A stretch of DNA of 64,000 nucleotides from Saccharothrix coeruleofusca (lineage in GTDB: Bacteria > Actinomycetota > Actinomycetes > Mycobacteriales > Pseudonocardiaceae), in the NCBI RefSeq assembly GCF_014648515.1, contig NZ_BMRG01000007.1, forward strand, positions 36,630-100,629, given 5' to 3'. Of this stretch, positions 9,112 through 16,790 are shown in pieces (the stretch's first letter is position 1; each line of letters opens with the position of its first letter). The position numbers and the translations under genes were made by a program. The notes under the pieces were generated by a model, which did not search any database, was not told the DNA's origin, and was given only the letters and a program-made list of their open reading frames with translations.

Positions 9112-10649
9112 CCGCGCCCACCAAGCGCAATCCCCTGCGCGACGCCAGGGACAAGCGGCTGCCCCGCATCGCGGGGCCCTGCGGCCTGGTGATCTTCGGC
9201 GTGACCGGTGACCTGTCGCGCAAGAAGCTCATGCCCGCCATCTACGACCTGGCCAACCGCGGCCTGCTGCCGCCGGGCTTCGGCCTGGTCGGGTTCGCCC
9301 GGCGGGACTGGGCCGACCAGGACTTCATGGAGGTCGTGCACGACGCGGTCAAGCAGCACGCGCGCACCCCGTTCCGGCAGGCGGTCTGGGAGCAGCTGGC
9401 CGAGGGCATCCGCTTCGTGCAGGGCACCTTCGACGACGACGCCGCGTTCGACTCGCTGGCCGAGACGGTGCGGCAGCTGGACGAGGAGCGCGGCACCGGC
9501 GGCAACCACGCGTTCTACCTGTCGGTGCCGCCCAGCGCGTTCACCACGGTGGTCAACCAGCTCAGCCGCTCGGGCCTGGCCAAGGCGCCGGGCACGCACC
9601 CCGGCCAGTGGCGGCGGGTGGTCATCGAGAAGCCGTTCGGCCACGACCTGACCAGCGCCAAGCAGCTGAACAAGATCGTCAACGACGTCTTCCCCGAGGA
9701 GTCGGTGTTCCGCATCGACCACTACCTCGGCAAGGAGACGGTGCAGAACATCCTGGCGCTGCGCTTCGCCAACCAGCTCTACGAGCCCATCTGGAACGCC
9801 AACTACGTCGACCACGTGCAGATCACCATGGCCGAGGACATCGGCCTCGGCGGGCGCGCCGGCTACTACGACGGCATCGGCGCGGCCCGCGACGTGATCC
9901 AGAACCACCTGCTGCAGCTGCTGGCGCTGACCGCGATGGAGGAGCCGGTCTCCTTCCGCCCCAGCGACCTGCGGGCGGAGAAGGTCAAGGTGCTCTCGGC
10001 GACCCGGCTGATCGGGCCGTTCGACGAGACCACCTCGCGCGGCCAGTACACCGGTGGCTGGCAGGGCGGGCAGAAGGTGCCCGGTCTGCTGGAGGAGGGC
10101 GGCTTCGCCAAGGACTCCACCACCGAGACCTACGCGGCGATCACCGCCGAGGTCAACACCCGGCGCTGGGCGGGCGTGCCGTTCTACCTGCGCACCGGCA
10201 AGCGCCTGGGCCGCCGCGTCACCGAGGTGGCCGTGGTGTTCAAGCGCGCGCCGCACCTGCCCTTCGACGACACCGCCACCGAGGAGCTGGGGCAGAACGC
10301 CCTGGTGGTGCGGGTGCAGCCGGACGAGGGCGTGACCATGCGGTTCGGCTCGAAGGTGCCGGGCAACTCCATGGAGGTCCGGGACGTCACGATGGACTTC
10401 GGCTACGGCCACGCGTTCACCGAGTCCTCCCCCGAGGCCTACGAGCGGCTGCTGCTGGACGTGCTGCTGGGCGAGCCGTCGCTGTTCCCGAAGAACGACG
10501 AGGTCGAGCTGTCCTGGGAGATCCTCGACCCCGTCATCAAGCACTGGGCGAGCCACGGCGCGCCGGAGAAGTACAAGGCAGGAACCTGGGGACCGGCCTC
10601 GGCCGAGGCGATGATGGCCAGGACCGGCAGGCACTGGAGGCGTCCGTGA
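9108..10649 (+). CDS. zwf: Glucose-6-phosphate 1-dehydrogenase
   Basis: Oxidises glucose 6-phosphate to 6-phosphogluconolactone with NADP reduction, the entry step of the oxidative pentose phosphate pathway. 513 aa. The dinucleotide fold starts at GVTGDLSRKKLMPAIYDLAN, and the active-site signature FRIDHYLGKETVQN is intact, with the substrate-binding lysine in VVIEKPFGHD. The GTG start at 9108 overlaps the pgi stop (GTGA) and its own stop overlaps the opcA GTG, so pgi, zwf and opcA are tightly coupled. Confidence 0.98.
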   Translation: MTAPTKRNPLRDARDKRLPRIAGPCGLVIFGVTGDLSRKKLMPAIYDLANRGLLPPGFGLVGFARRDWADQDFMEVVHDAVKQHARTPFRQAVWEQLAEGIRFVQGTFDDDAAFDSLAETVRQLDEERGTGGNHAFYLSVPPSAFTTVVNQLSRSGLAKAPGTHPGQWRRVVIEKPFGHDLTSAKQLNKIVNDVFPEESVFRIDHYLGKETVQNILALRFANQLYEPIWNANYVDHVQITMAEDIGLGGRAGYYDGIGAARDVIQNHLLQLLALTAMEEPVSFRPSDLRAEKVKVLSATRLIGPFDETTSRGQYTGGWQGGQKVPGLLEEGGFAKDSTTETYAAITAEVNTRRWAGVPFYLRTGKRLGRRVTEVAVVFKRAPHLPFDDTATEELGQNALVVRVQPDEGVTMRFGSKVPGNSMEVRDVTMDFGYGHAFTESSPEAYERLLLDVLLGEPSLFPKNDEVELSWEILDPVIKHWASHGAPEKYKAGTWGPASAEAMMARTGRHWRRP

Positions 10650-11767
10650 TCATCGACCTGCCCTCGACCACCACGTCGCAGGTCAACAGCAAGCTCGTGC
10701 AGCTGCGCGAGGAGGGTGGCGCGGTCACCCTGGGCCGGGTGCTGACGCTGGTCATCGTGACCGACGACGGCGCCAAGACCGAGGAGGCCGTGGACGCGGC
10801 CAACGACGCCAGCCGCGAGCACCCGTGCCGGGTGATCGTGGTGGCGCGCGGCGCGCGCAAGGCGGCGGCCCGGCTCGACGCGCAGATCCGCGTCGGCGGC
10901 GACGCGGGCGCCTCCGAGGTCATCGTGCTGCGGCTGTACGGGGAGCTGGCCAACGAAGGCGCCAGCTGCGTGGTGCCGCTGCTGCTGCCGGACACCCCGG
11001 TGGTGGCGTGGTGGCCCAACGACGCGCCCGCGGTGCCCGCGAAGGACCCGATCGGGATGCTCGCGCAGCGCCGGATCACCGACGCGGCGGCGGAGAAGAA
11101 CCCGATCAAGGCGCTGGAGCAGCGCCGGGCGGGCTACACGCCGGGCGACACGGACCTGGCGTGGACCCGGTTGACGCTGTGGCGGGCCATGCTGGCCTCG
11201 GCGCTGGACCTGCCGCCGTACGAGAAGGTCACCGAGGCGGAGGTCAGCGGCGAGGCGGACTCGCCGTCGACCGACCTGCTGGCGGCGTGGCTGGCCGCGT
11301 ACCTGCGGGCGCCGGTGAAGCGGCTCAAGGCCACCCACGGCGAGGGCATCGTGGACGTGAAGCTGGAGCGGCGCTCCGGCGCGGTGGAGCTGGTGCGGCC
11401 CGACGGCAGGGTGGGCACCCTGACCCAGCCCGGCCAGCCGGAGCGGCGGGTGGCGCTGCAGCGCCGCGAGGTCCGCGACTGCCTGGCCGAGGAGCTGCGC
11501 AGGCTGGACCCGGACGAGGTGTACGAGACCTCGCTGAAGGCGCTCGGCAAGGTCTCGCGCGGCCGGACTTCCACGAAGGTCGCGGCCAAGCCCGCGAAGC
11601 CCGCCACCAACGGCACCGCGCCCGCCGAGGCCGCCGAGCCGGAGAAGGCGGCGGACAAGGCCGCGGAGAAGACCGCTGACAAGGCCCCGGCGAAAGCCGC
11701 GGTGAAGGCTTCGGCCAAGCCGGTGAAGGCGGCCAAGCAGGCGGCCAGGGCGAAGGCGGGTTCGTGA
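10646..11767 (+). CDS. opcA: OpcA, glucose-6-phosphate dehydrogenase assembly/activator protein
   Basis: OpcA is needed for full activity of Zwf in actinobacteria and cyanobacteria and is almost always encoded directly after zwf, as here (GTGA overlap at 10646). The core (residues about 1-305) shows the family's VVAWWPNDAP and DPIGMLAQRRITDA segments. The protein is 373 aa, longer than the roughly 300 aa usual for the family. The surplus is a low-complexity Ala/Lys/Pro tail (about residues 306-373, bases 11563-11764) resembling histone-H1/HupB-type tails. Its stop overlaps the pgl GTG. Confidence 0.95.
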   Translation: MIIDLPSTTTSQVNSKLVQLREEGGAVTLGRVLTLVIVTDDGAKTEEAVDAANDASREHPCRVIVVARGARKAAARLDAQIRVGGDAGASEVIVLRLYGELANEGASCVVPLLLPDTPVVAWWPNDAPAVPAKDPIGMLAQRRITDAAAEKNPIKALEQRRAGYTPGDTDLAWTRLTLWRAMLASALDLPPYEKVTEAEVSGEADSPSTDLLAAWLAAYLRAPVKRLKATHGEGIVDVKLERRSGAVELVRPDGRVGTLTQPGQPERRVALQRREVRDCLAEELRRLDPDEVYETSLKALGKVSRGRTSTKVAAKPAKPATNGTAPAEAAEPEKAADKAAEKTADKAPAKAAVKASAKPVKAAKQAARAKAGS

Positions 11768-12543
11768 GCCGTCCGGAAGTGGTGGTGCACCGCGACGGCG
11801 ACCTGCTGGCCGCCGCCGCGGCGGCCCGGCTGGTGACCAGGCTGGTGGACGCGCAGGCCGCGCGCGGCTCGGCGTCGCTGGTGCTGACCGGCGGGCGCAC
11901 CGGCATCGCCGTGCTGGAGCACCTGCGCGCCACGCCCGCGCGGGACGCGGTCGACTGGGGCCGGGTGGACCTGTACTGGGGCGACGAGCGCTTCCTGCCC
12001 TCCGGGCACGCCGAGCGCAACGAGACCCAGGCGCGGCGAGCCCTGCTCGACCACGTGCCGGTCGACCCGGCGCGGGTGCACGTGATGGCCCCCTCCGACG
12101 GCCCCTTCGGCGACGACCCGGAGGCCGCGGCGGACGCCTACGCCGACGAGCTGGCCGCCGCGGCGCGCCCGGAGGACCACGGCTCGGTGCCGACCTTCGA
12201 CGTGTGCCTGCTGGGGGTGGGCGAGGAGGGTCACGTGGCGTCGGTCTTCCCGTCCTCGCCCGCCGTCTACGAGGCCGAGCGCAGCGTCGTGGCGGTGCGC
12301 AACTGCCCCAAGCCGCCGCCCATCAGGGTCAGCCTGACCCTGCCCGCGATCCGCCGCTCCCGCGAGGTGTGGCTGATGACCACGGGCGCGGCCAAGGCGG
12401 CGGCGGTGTCCATGGCGCTGACCGGCGCGGGCGAGGTGCAGCTGCCCGCGGCGGGTGCCACCGGCCAGCGGCGGACGCTGTGGCTGCTGGACTCGGCGGC
12501 GGCGGCCAAGGTGCCGGAGCTGTTCACGCCCCCGCTGGCGTGA
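11764..12543 (+). CDS. pgl: 6-phosphogluconolactonase
   Basis: Hydrolyses the lactone made by Zwf to 6-phosphogluconate. 259 aa, DevB/SOL family. Seen: SLVLTGGRTGIAVLEHL (phosphosugar loop), VDLYWGDERFLPSGHAERNE (family signature with active-site Asp/Glu/Arg), LLGVGEEGHVASVFP and, late, the RVSLTLPAIRRSREVWLM strand. The start is a GTG sharing GTGA with the opcA stop. It is the last gene of the tkt operon and is followed eight bases later by a strong hairpin. Confidence 0.97.
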   Translation: MSRPEVVVHRDGDLLAAAAAARLVTRLVDAQAARGSASLVLTGGRTGIAVLEHLRATPARDAVDWGRVDLYWGDERFLPSGHAERNETQARRALLDHVPVDPARVHVMAPSDGPFGDDPEAAADAYADELAAAARPEDHGSVPTFDVCLLGVGEEGHVASVFPSSPAVYEAERSVVAVRNCPKPPPIRVSLTLPAIRRSREVWLMTTGAAKAAAVSMALTGAGEVQLPAAGATGQRRTLWLLDSAAAAKVPELFTPPLA

Positions 12544-12550
12544 GGACCGC

Positions 12551-12580
12551 GGTGCGGGACGGCGGCGACCGTCCCGCACC
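12551..12580. terminator. Intrinsic terminator-type hairpin, probably bidirectional
   Basis: A perfect 12-bp stem (GGTGCGGGACGG / CCGTCCCGCACC) closes a 6-base loop, 8 bases behind the pgl stop and 18 bases from the stop of the convergent minus-strand gene. There is no U-tract, as is common in high-GC actinobacteria. It probably ends transcription from both sides. Confidence 0.85.
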
Positions 12581-12597
12581 GCTTCAACAGCACCTCT

Positions 12598-13800
12598 TCA
12601 GCGGCGTCCCAGCGCGGCGCGCAACTGCCCGCGCACCTTGCGGCCCGCCAGGCGCACCGGGTCCAGCAGCGAGCCGCGCGCCCAGCGCGCCGGGGCCACC
12701 ACCGCCGCTTCCCAGCCCCGCCGGACGGCCCGGCCGATCGGCGCGAGCACCGCGCCGCGCACCCAGCGCGCCGGGGTGACGACCACCGCGCGGAACACCC
12801 GCCGCGCTCCGCGCACCGCCCAGCCGAAGGCGCTCGCGACCGCGCGGCCGACTCCGCGCGCCATCCGCCACAGCGGCGACAGCACCCACCTGCGCACCGC
12901 CCGTCCCAGCGCCCTGAGCCCCCGCGACACCACGCGACCCGCCCAGGCGAACGCCTCCCCGATCACGCGGCCGACCGCGCGCACCACCCGCCACAGCGGC
13001 GACAGCACCCACTCGCGCACCGCCCCGCCCAGCGCCGCGAGCACCCGCCGCACCCCGCGCACCACCCAGCCCAACACGTCCGCGACCGCGCGGCCGACCG
13101 CCCGCACCGCCCGCCACAGCGGCGCGACCACCTCCCGGCCCGCCCACTTCAGCCCGTCCCACACCAGGGCGGCCACCCTCGCCAGCCCTCGGCCGATGCC
13201 GCGCAGCACCCGCCCCAGGACGGTGCCGACGAACTCCAGCGCCTTCTCCAGCGCCTTCTGCAGCGCGGTGCCCGCCCGCACGGCCACGTTCCGCCACAAC
13301 CACCGCAGCGGGGCCGCCACCAGCACCTGCCAGCACCGGAGCAGCGGCCTGCCGACCAGCGCCAGCGCCCGCCTGAGGCGGCCACCGCCGAAGATCGCGG
13401 CCAGGTGACGGCGCACCGCCTCCAGAACAGCCCCGAGCGCGCGGCCCAGGCCGCGCAGCCCACGTCCGAGGAGATCGGCCAACCCGCGCAGTCCACGCCC
13501 CATGGGCCGGAGCACGTACTCGCCCAACGCGCCGAACACCCACCGCAGCACCCGGCCGACCGCGTCGAACCCGAGCCCCAGCAGCCGCAGGAACCCGCCG
13601 ATCGCCCTGCCAAGGGGCGAGAGCAGCCTGCGCCGCAGGAACCCGCCGAAGACGCGCACCGCCTCGCTCACGGCTCGCGCAGCGGTCTTCAGCGCCTCCC
13701 AGGCCAGCTTCACCGGCACCACGACCACCACGGCGATGACGCGCGCGACCCACACCGCCCACCGGGGCGGCTGCGGCTCGTCCTCGTTTCCCCTGACCAT
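12598..13800 (-). CDS. Arg/Trp-rich amphipathic repeat protein, function unknown
   Basis: A 400-aa protein I do not recognise. By hand count it has about 69 Arg, 6 Lys, 20 Trp and only about 18 acidic residues, giving a net charge near +57. Residues about 13-35 (WAVWVARVIAVVVVVPVKLA) could be one membrane segment; the rest is a string of amphipathic basic helices. The clearest part is 41-residue tandem repeats of the form PLWR-x2-R-x-VGR-...-GW-...-R-x5-LGR-x-VRxWVLS, also visible at DNA level with a 123-base period. The ATG at 13800 begins a short acidic leader (GNEDEPQPP). It is convergent with pgl. It could bind membrane, nucleic acid or both; this is inference from composition alone. The opposite strand also carries long open frames because of the repeats, but their composition is not protein-like. 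Confidence 0.72.
   Translation of the reverse strand: MVRGNEDEPQPPRWAVWVARVIAVVVVVPVKLAWEALKTAARAVSEAVRVFGGFLRRRLLSPLGRAIGGFLRLLGLGFDAVGRVLRWVFGALGEYVLRPMGRGLRGLADLLGRGLRGLGRALGAVLEAVRRHLAAIFGGGRLRRALALVGRPLLRCWQVLVAAPLRWLWRNVAVRAGTALQKALEKALEFVGTVLGRVLRGIGRGLARVAALVWDGLKWAGREVVAPLWRAVRAVGRAVADVLGWVVRGVRRVLAALGGAVREWVLSPLWRVVRAVGRVIGEAFAWAGRVVSRGLRALGRAVRRWVLSPLWRMARGVGRAVASAFGWAVRGARRVFRAVVVTPARWVRGAVLAPIGRAVRRGWEAAVVAPARWARGSLLDPVRLAGRKVRGQLRAALGRR
12790..13122 (-). repeat. 123-bp (41-codon) tandem repeats within the Arg/Trp-rich gene
   Basis: The PLWR codons (plus-strand CCGCCACAGCGG) recur at 12865, 12988 and 13111, exactly 123 bases apart. Two full units and a third partial unit are visible. 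The first half of the gene shows older, degenerate copies of the same plan (PLGR, PMGR, PLLR). Confidence 0.9.
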
Positions 13801-13885
13801 GCCCCCTGGAACGCGGTGGCGGCGGTTCCGGTGCCATGCGCGGAGGAATAAAGACCAATCTGTGATGTGCCTGCTCAGGCGCGGG

Positions 13886-14071
13886 TCAGCCTGCCTTCAC
13901 AGCGACGAGGAACGCCGCCCACGACGCCCCGGGGAACGCCAGCTCGGGACCGGTGTTCTTGGAGTCCCGAGCGCCGACCCGGCGCCCGCCGAACCCGACT
14001 TCGACGCACTGCCCGTTGCCATCGCTGTAGCTCGACTTGATCCACCGCGAACACGCGAACCTGGTGGCCAT
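13886..14071 (-). CDS. DUF397 domain protein
   Basis: A 61-aa protein made of a single DUF397 domain: WIKSSYSDGNGQCVEVGF near the start, then GARDSKNTGPELAF and a C-terminal WAAFLVAVKAG. This is the small partner of WhiJ-like XRE/DUF397 pairs that are numerous in Streptomyces and relatives and are linked to developmental control. The ATG at 14071 has an excellent ribosome binding site (GAGGAGGAAGAGGG), which overlaps the end of a remnant of the usual partner gene. No intact XRE partner lies next to it here. Confidence 0.9.
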   Translation of the reverse strand: MATRFACSRWIKSSYSDGNGQCVEVGFGGRRVGARDSKNTGPELAFPGASWAAFLVAVKAG

Positions 14072-14084
14072 CCCTCTTCCTCCT

Positions 14085-14246
14085 CTACTCGAACTCGTGC
14101 GCCACGCGCAGGATGAACCTCCTCGACTCTTCCTCACCGAGCGCGGCCGAGGTGACGTGGGCCCACAGCCGGTCGTAGACGTGCACCGACTGGTTGTCGT
14201 CCAAGTAGCGGGCGTCGTCGACGTCCTGGCGGAGATGGAGCGCCGC
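14085..14246 (-). pseudogene. C-terminal remnant of an XRE/DUF5753 regulator
   Basis: Directly upstream of the DUF397 gene, the minus strand encodes 53 residues ending at TAG 14085-14087 that look like the end of a DUF5753 domain (YLDDNQSVHVYDRLWAHVTS, then SRRFILRVAHEFE). The frame is closed upstream by a TGA at 14247-14249, there is no useful start codon, and the sequence beyond is unrelated. The HTH half and most of the sensor domain are therefore missing. DUF5753/XRE plus DUF397 is the standard pairing, so this is a decayed pair of which only the small gene is intact. Confidence 0.7.
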
Positions 14247-14290
14247 TCAGGGCGGGAGAATGCCGCTGACACGGCAAGCAGCATCGACAC

Positions 14291-14566
14291 GTGACATCTC
14301 TCGCCCAGGCCCTGCGCGGGGTCTACCGGGTGTTCGCGGACTACGGGCTGCCGCCCACCATCGACCTGTGCGACCACTGCGTCGACCCCGACGACCTCAA
14401 GGCCCTCCACGGCGTGCCGGTCGCCGAGCTGGTGCGCTTCCCGCCCTCGCTGTCCCGGCTGTGGGCGGAGCCGTTCCGGCAGTGGCCGCACGGCACGTTC
14501 CCGCTGGAGGTCTTCGACCAGCGGCCCGACTTCCCCGACGTGCAGGATCTGGTCAGCCACTGGTGA
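14291..14566 (+). CDS. Small hypothetical protein with CxxC motif
   Basis: A 91-aa protein with a GTG start at 14291 and no convincing Shine-Dalgarno. It contains LCDHCVDPDDLKAL near residues 26-39. The CxxC-V-x-P pattern resembles the N-terminal part of a group of longer, uncharacterised actinobacterial proteins, so this may be a short version or a fragment. No signal or membrane segment. It lies between the DUF397 remnant locus and the histidine kinase gene. No function can be given. Confidence 0.6.
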   Translation: MTSLAQALRGVYRVFADYGLPPTIDLCDHCVDPDDLKALHGVPVAELVRFPPSLSRLWAEPFRQWPHGTFPLEVFDQRPDFPDVQDLVSHW

Positions 14567-14666
14567 GCGTTCGCGCTCGCAACTTTATCGTGGGGTCCGC
14601 GTCCCTTTCGGGTAACCGCGGCGTCTCGAGGGGTGACGGTCACGTCGGGGGTGGAGGGGGCTGGTC

Positions 14667-15962
14667 ATGCCAAGTGCGACAGCGGCGCAGCAGGGTGACA
14701 ACCGATGGGTGATGGACGCGGGCAGACGGGCGGCGGTGGACAGCGCGACGGACACCGGGGCGGACGGCGGGGCGGACAGCGGGACGGGTGCGCTGCCGAG
14801 CAGCCGGGCTGACGGGGCCGCGGCCGAACGGGCCGCTCGCGGGCTGAAGGCGGTGCTGGTCGGCTACCGGCAGCTCGCGTTCGACGTGGCGGCGGTCGCC
14901 GTCGCCGCGCTGGACGTGTGGCTGCGCGTGATTCCGGAGGCCGAGCCGTACAACTACGTCCTGTCCGTCATCGCGGTGGTCGCGGTGGCGCTGCGGCGGC
15001 AGTTCCCGTTCCTGGTGGTCCTGGTCACCGTCCCCGGCTTCCTGGCCGGGTGGGCGCAGCTGGCCGCGATGATCGCGCTGGGCACGCTGGCGCGGCGCAG
15101 GCTGCTGGCGCTGCCCACCGTCGTGGGCGCGGTGCTGGTGTGGCTGAGCCGGTTCTTCGTCTGGCCGGTCGAGGAGTTCCTGGCGCAGGAGTGGAAGTCG
15201 CACGTCCACAACGCCATCTACGGCTGCATCGTGGCGGGGATGCCCATCGCCATCGCGCTGCTGGCGCACGCGCGGGAGCAGCTGTCCGCCCGGATCGCCG
15301 AGCTGGCCGCCAGCCGCGAGCGCGAGCGGGTGCTGCACGCCCACGCGGTGCGCGCCGACGAGCGGGCCCGCCTGGCGCGGGAGATGCACGACGTGGTGTC
15401 CCACCAGGTCAGCCTGATCGCGATGCAGGCGGGCGCGCTGCGCGTGGTGGCGGCCGACCCGAACGCGAAGCAGGTCGCGGGCACCATCCGCGCGCTGAGC
15501 ACCCGGACCCTGGACGAACTGCGCCAGCTGGTCAGCGTGCTGCGCACGACCAGCGGTGACGACGCGCCGCAGCCGCGCATCGAGGACCTGCCGCAGCTGG
15601 TCGCCACCTCGGCGGTGCCCGCGTCGCTGACCGTGCGGGGACCGGTGGGCCGGGCGCCCGCGCCGGTGTCCGGCGCGGTCTACCGGACCGTGCAGGAAGC
15701 GCTGACCAACGTGCGCAAGCACGCCCACGGCGCGGCGGCCGCCGTGCTGGTCGACGCCGAGGGCGACCGGGTGCGGGTGGAGGTCCGCAACGAGCGCCCG
15801 GACCCGTGCCCGTCCCAGCGGCCCGAGCCCGCCCTGCCCGGTGGCGGCCACGGCCTGGTCGGCCTGCGCGAGCGGGCGGTGCTGCTCGACGGCGAGTTCC
15901 ACGCGGGCCCGACCGATGACGGGGGCTTCCTGGTCCGCGTCGCGCTGCCGCTGGCCCGGTGA
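14667..15962 (+). CDS. Orphan sensor histidine kinase (HisKA_3 / NarL-partner type)
   Basis: A 431-aa membrane histidine kinase. A variable hydrophilic leader (residues 1-60) precedes about four to five membrane helices (residues about 70-200). A coiled segment follows, then the dimerisation/phospho-acceptor domain with H-box EMHDVVSHQVSLIAMQAG and the ATPase domain with N-box VQEALTNVRKHAHG and G-box GGHGLVGLRERAVLL. Such kinases normally phosphorylate a NarL/LuxR-type response regulator encoded next door. None is present; the following gene is on the other strand. The ATG at 14667 follows GGAGGGGG. Confidence 0.92.
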   Translation: MPSATAAQQGDNRWVMDAGRRAAVDSATDTGADGGADSGTGALPSSRADGAAAERAARGLKAVLVGYRQLAFDVAAVAVAALDVWLRVIPEAEPYNYVLSVIAVVAVALRRQFPFLVVLVTVPGFLAGWAQLAAMIALGTLARRRLLALPTVVGAVLVWLSRFFVWPVEEFLAQEWKSHVHNAIYGCIVAGMPIAIALLAHAREQLSARIAELAASRERERVLHAHAVRADERARLAREMHDVVSHQVSLIAMQAGALRVVAADPNAKQVAGTIRALSTRTLDELRQLVSVLRTTSGDDAPQPRIEDLPQLVATSAVPASLTVRGPVGRAPAPVSGAVYRTVQEALTNVRKHAHGAAAAVLVDAEGDRVRVEVRNERPDPCPSQRPEPALPGGGHGLVGLRERAVLLDGEFHAGPTDDGGFLVRVALPLAR

Positions 15963-15963
15963 C

Positions 15964-16761
15964 TCAGGCGCCGCGGCCCGCCACCGGCCGCAGGCGCTGG
16001 GTGGCCTCCGGGTCGGCGAGCGGGGCCTCGACGGTCTCCGGGGGAGGCGTGAGCGCGCCCAGGACCAGCGCCACCGCGGCGCAGCCCAGCACCAGCACCG
16101 CCTCGGCGACCGGTGTGGGCGTGACGACCCGCAGCGCGGACAGCAGCACCACCGCCGCCAGCCCGCTGCCCACCCCGGCGGGCAGGAACCGCAGGGCGCG
16201 CCGCCACCGGCTCGCGGGCAGGCGCTGCCTGGCCAGCGCGAGCAGCGCCGCCGCCCAGGCCAGCGCGGCCAGCACGGCGAGCGCGAGGCCGAACAGCCCG
16301 TAGACCGACCACGTCGACCCGCGCACGTCCGCGGTGGCGGAGACGGCGGCGATCACGTCCCGGTTGGCGTCGAGCACCTGCAGGCGGGCGGGCAGCAGGC
16401 CGGTGGCCTGGCCGCCGAGCTGGGCGAGGTCGAGCACGAAGCCGCGGGTGACGCTGCGCCCGGCGGGGACCTCGAACGGGATGGTGGTGTCGTAGGAGAA
16501 GAAGGGCAGCGCCAGCGCGGTGCCGGACAACCGGATCGTCTTCACGTAGCGGGTCGCGGCGGTCCCGTTGTGGACGGTCACCGAGATGCGGCTGGACCCG
16601 CCGGGGGCCAGCACCAGCACATCGGCCCCCACGGGCGCACCGTCCACAGTGGCGTTCATGGTGACGGCGCCGTCGGCCGCGCGCCCCGTGCCCGCGACGA
16701 GCCCCGAGAGGACGATCCCGCACAGGAGCAGCGATCCGACCCTGCCCATAATGCGTCTCAC
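15964..16761 (-). CDS. Putative exported/membrane-anchored protein, unknown function
   Basis: 265 aa with an N-terminal signal-type helix (SLLLCGIVLSGLVAG), an extracytoplasmic beta-rich domain (LVLAPGGSSRISVTVHNGT near residues 47-65) and two to three C-terminal membrane helices (about residues 150-235). The domain layout (signal, immunoglobulin-like domain, membrane anchor) resembles surface proteins, but I do not recognise a named family. The GTG at 16761 has GAGGTG five bases upstream and is preferred over the ATG at 16749. Only one base separates its stop from the histidine kinase stop (convergent), and it is divergent from another exported protein. Confidence 0.75.
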   Translation of the reverse strand: MRRIMGRVGSLLLCGIVLSGLVAGTGRAADGAVTMNATVDGAPVGADVLVLAPGGSSRISVTVHNGTAATRYVKTIRLSGTALALPFFSYDTTIPFEVPAGRSVTRGFVLDLAQLGGQATGLLPARLQVLDANRDVIAAVSATADVRGSTWSVYGLFGLALAVLAALAWAAALLALARQRLPASRWRRALRFLPAGVGSGLAAVVLLSALRVVTPTPVAEAVLVLGCAAVALVLGALTPPPETVEAPLADPEATQRLRPVAGRGA

Positions 16762-16790
16762 AAGGGCACCTCGAAGTTCAGGGGACGGAC

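Noticed and set aside
12455-13408. 317-codon plus-strand frame rich in Arg/Thr/Ser opposite the Arg/Trp repeat gene
   Set aside because: Shadow of the minus-strand repeats; it starts inside pgl, crosses the terminator and has no domain or plausible composition.
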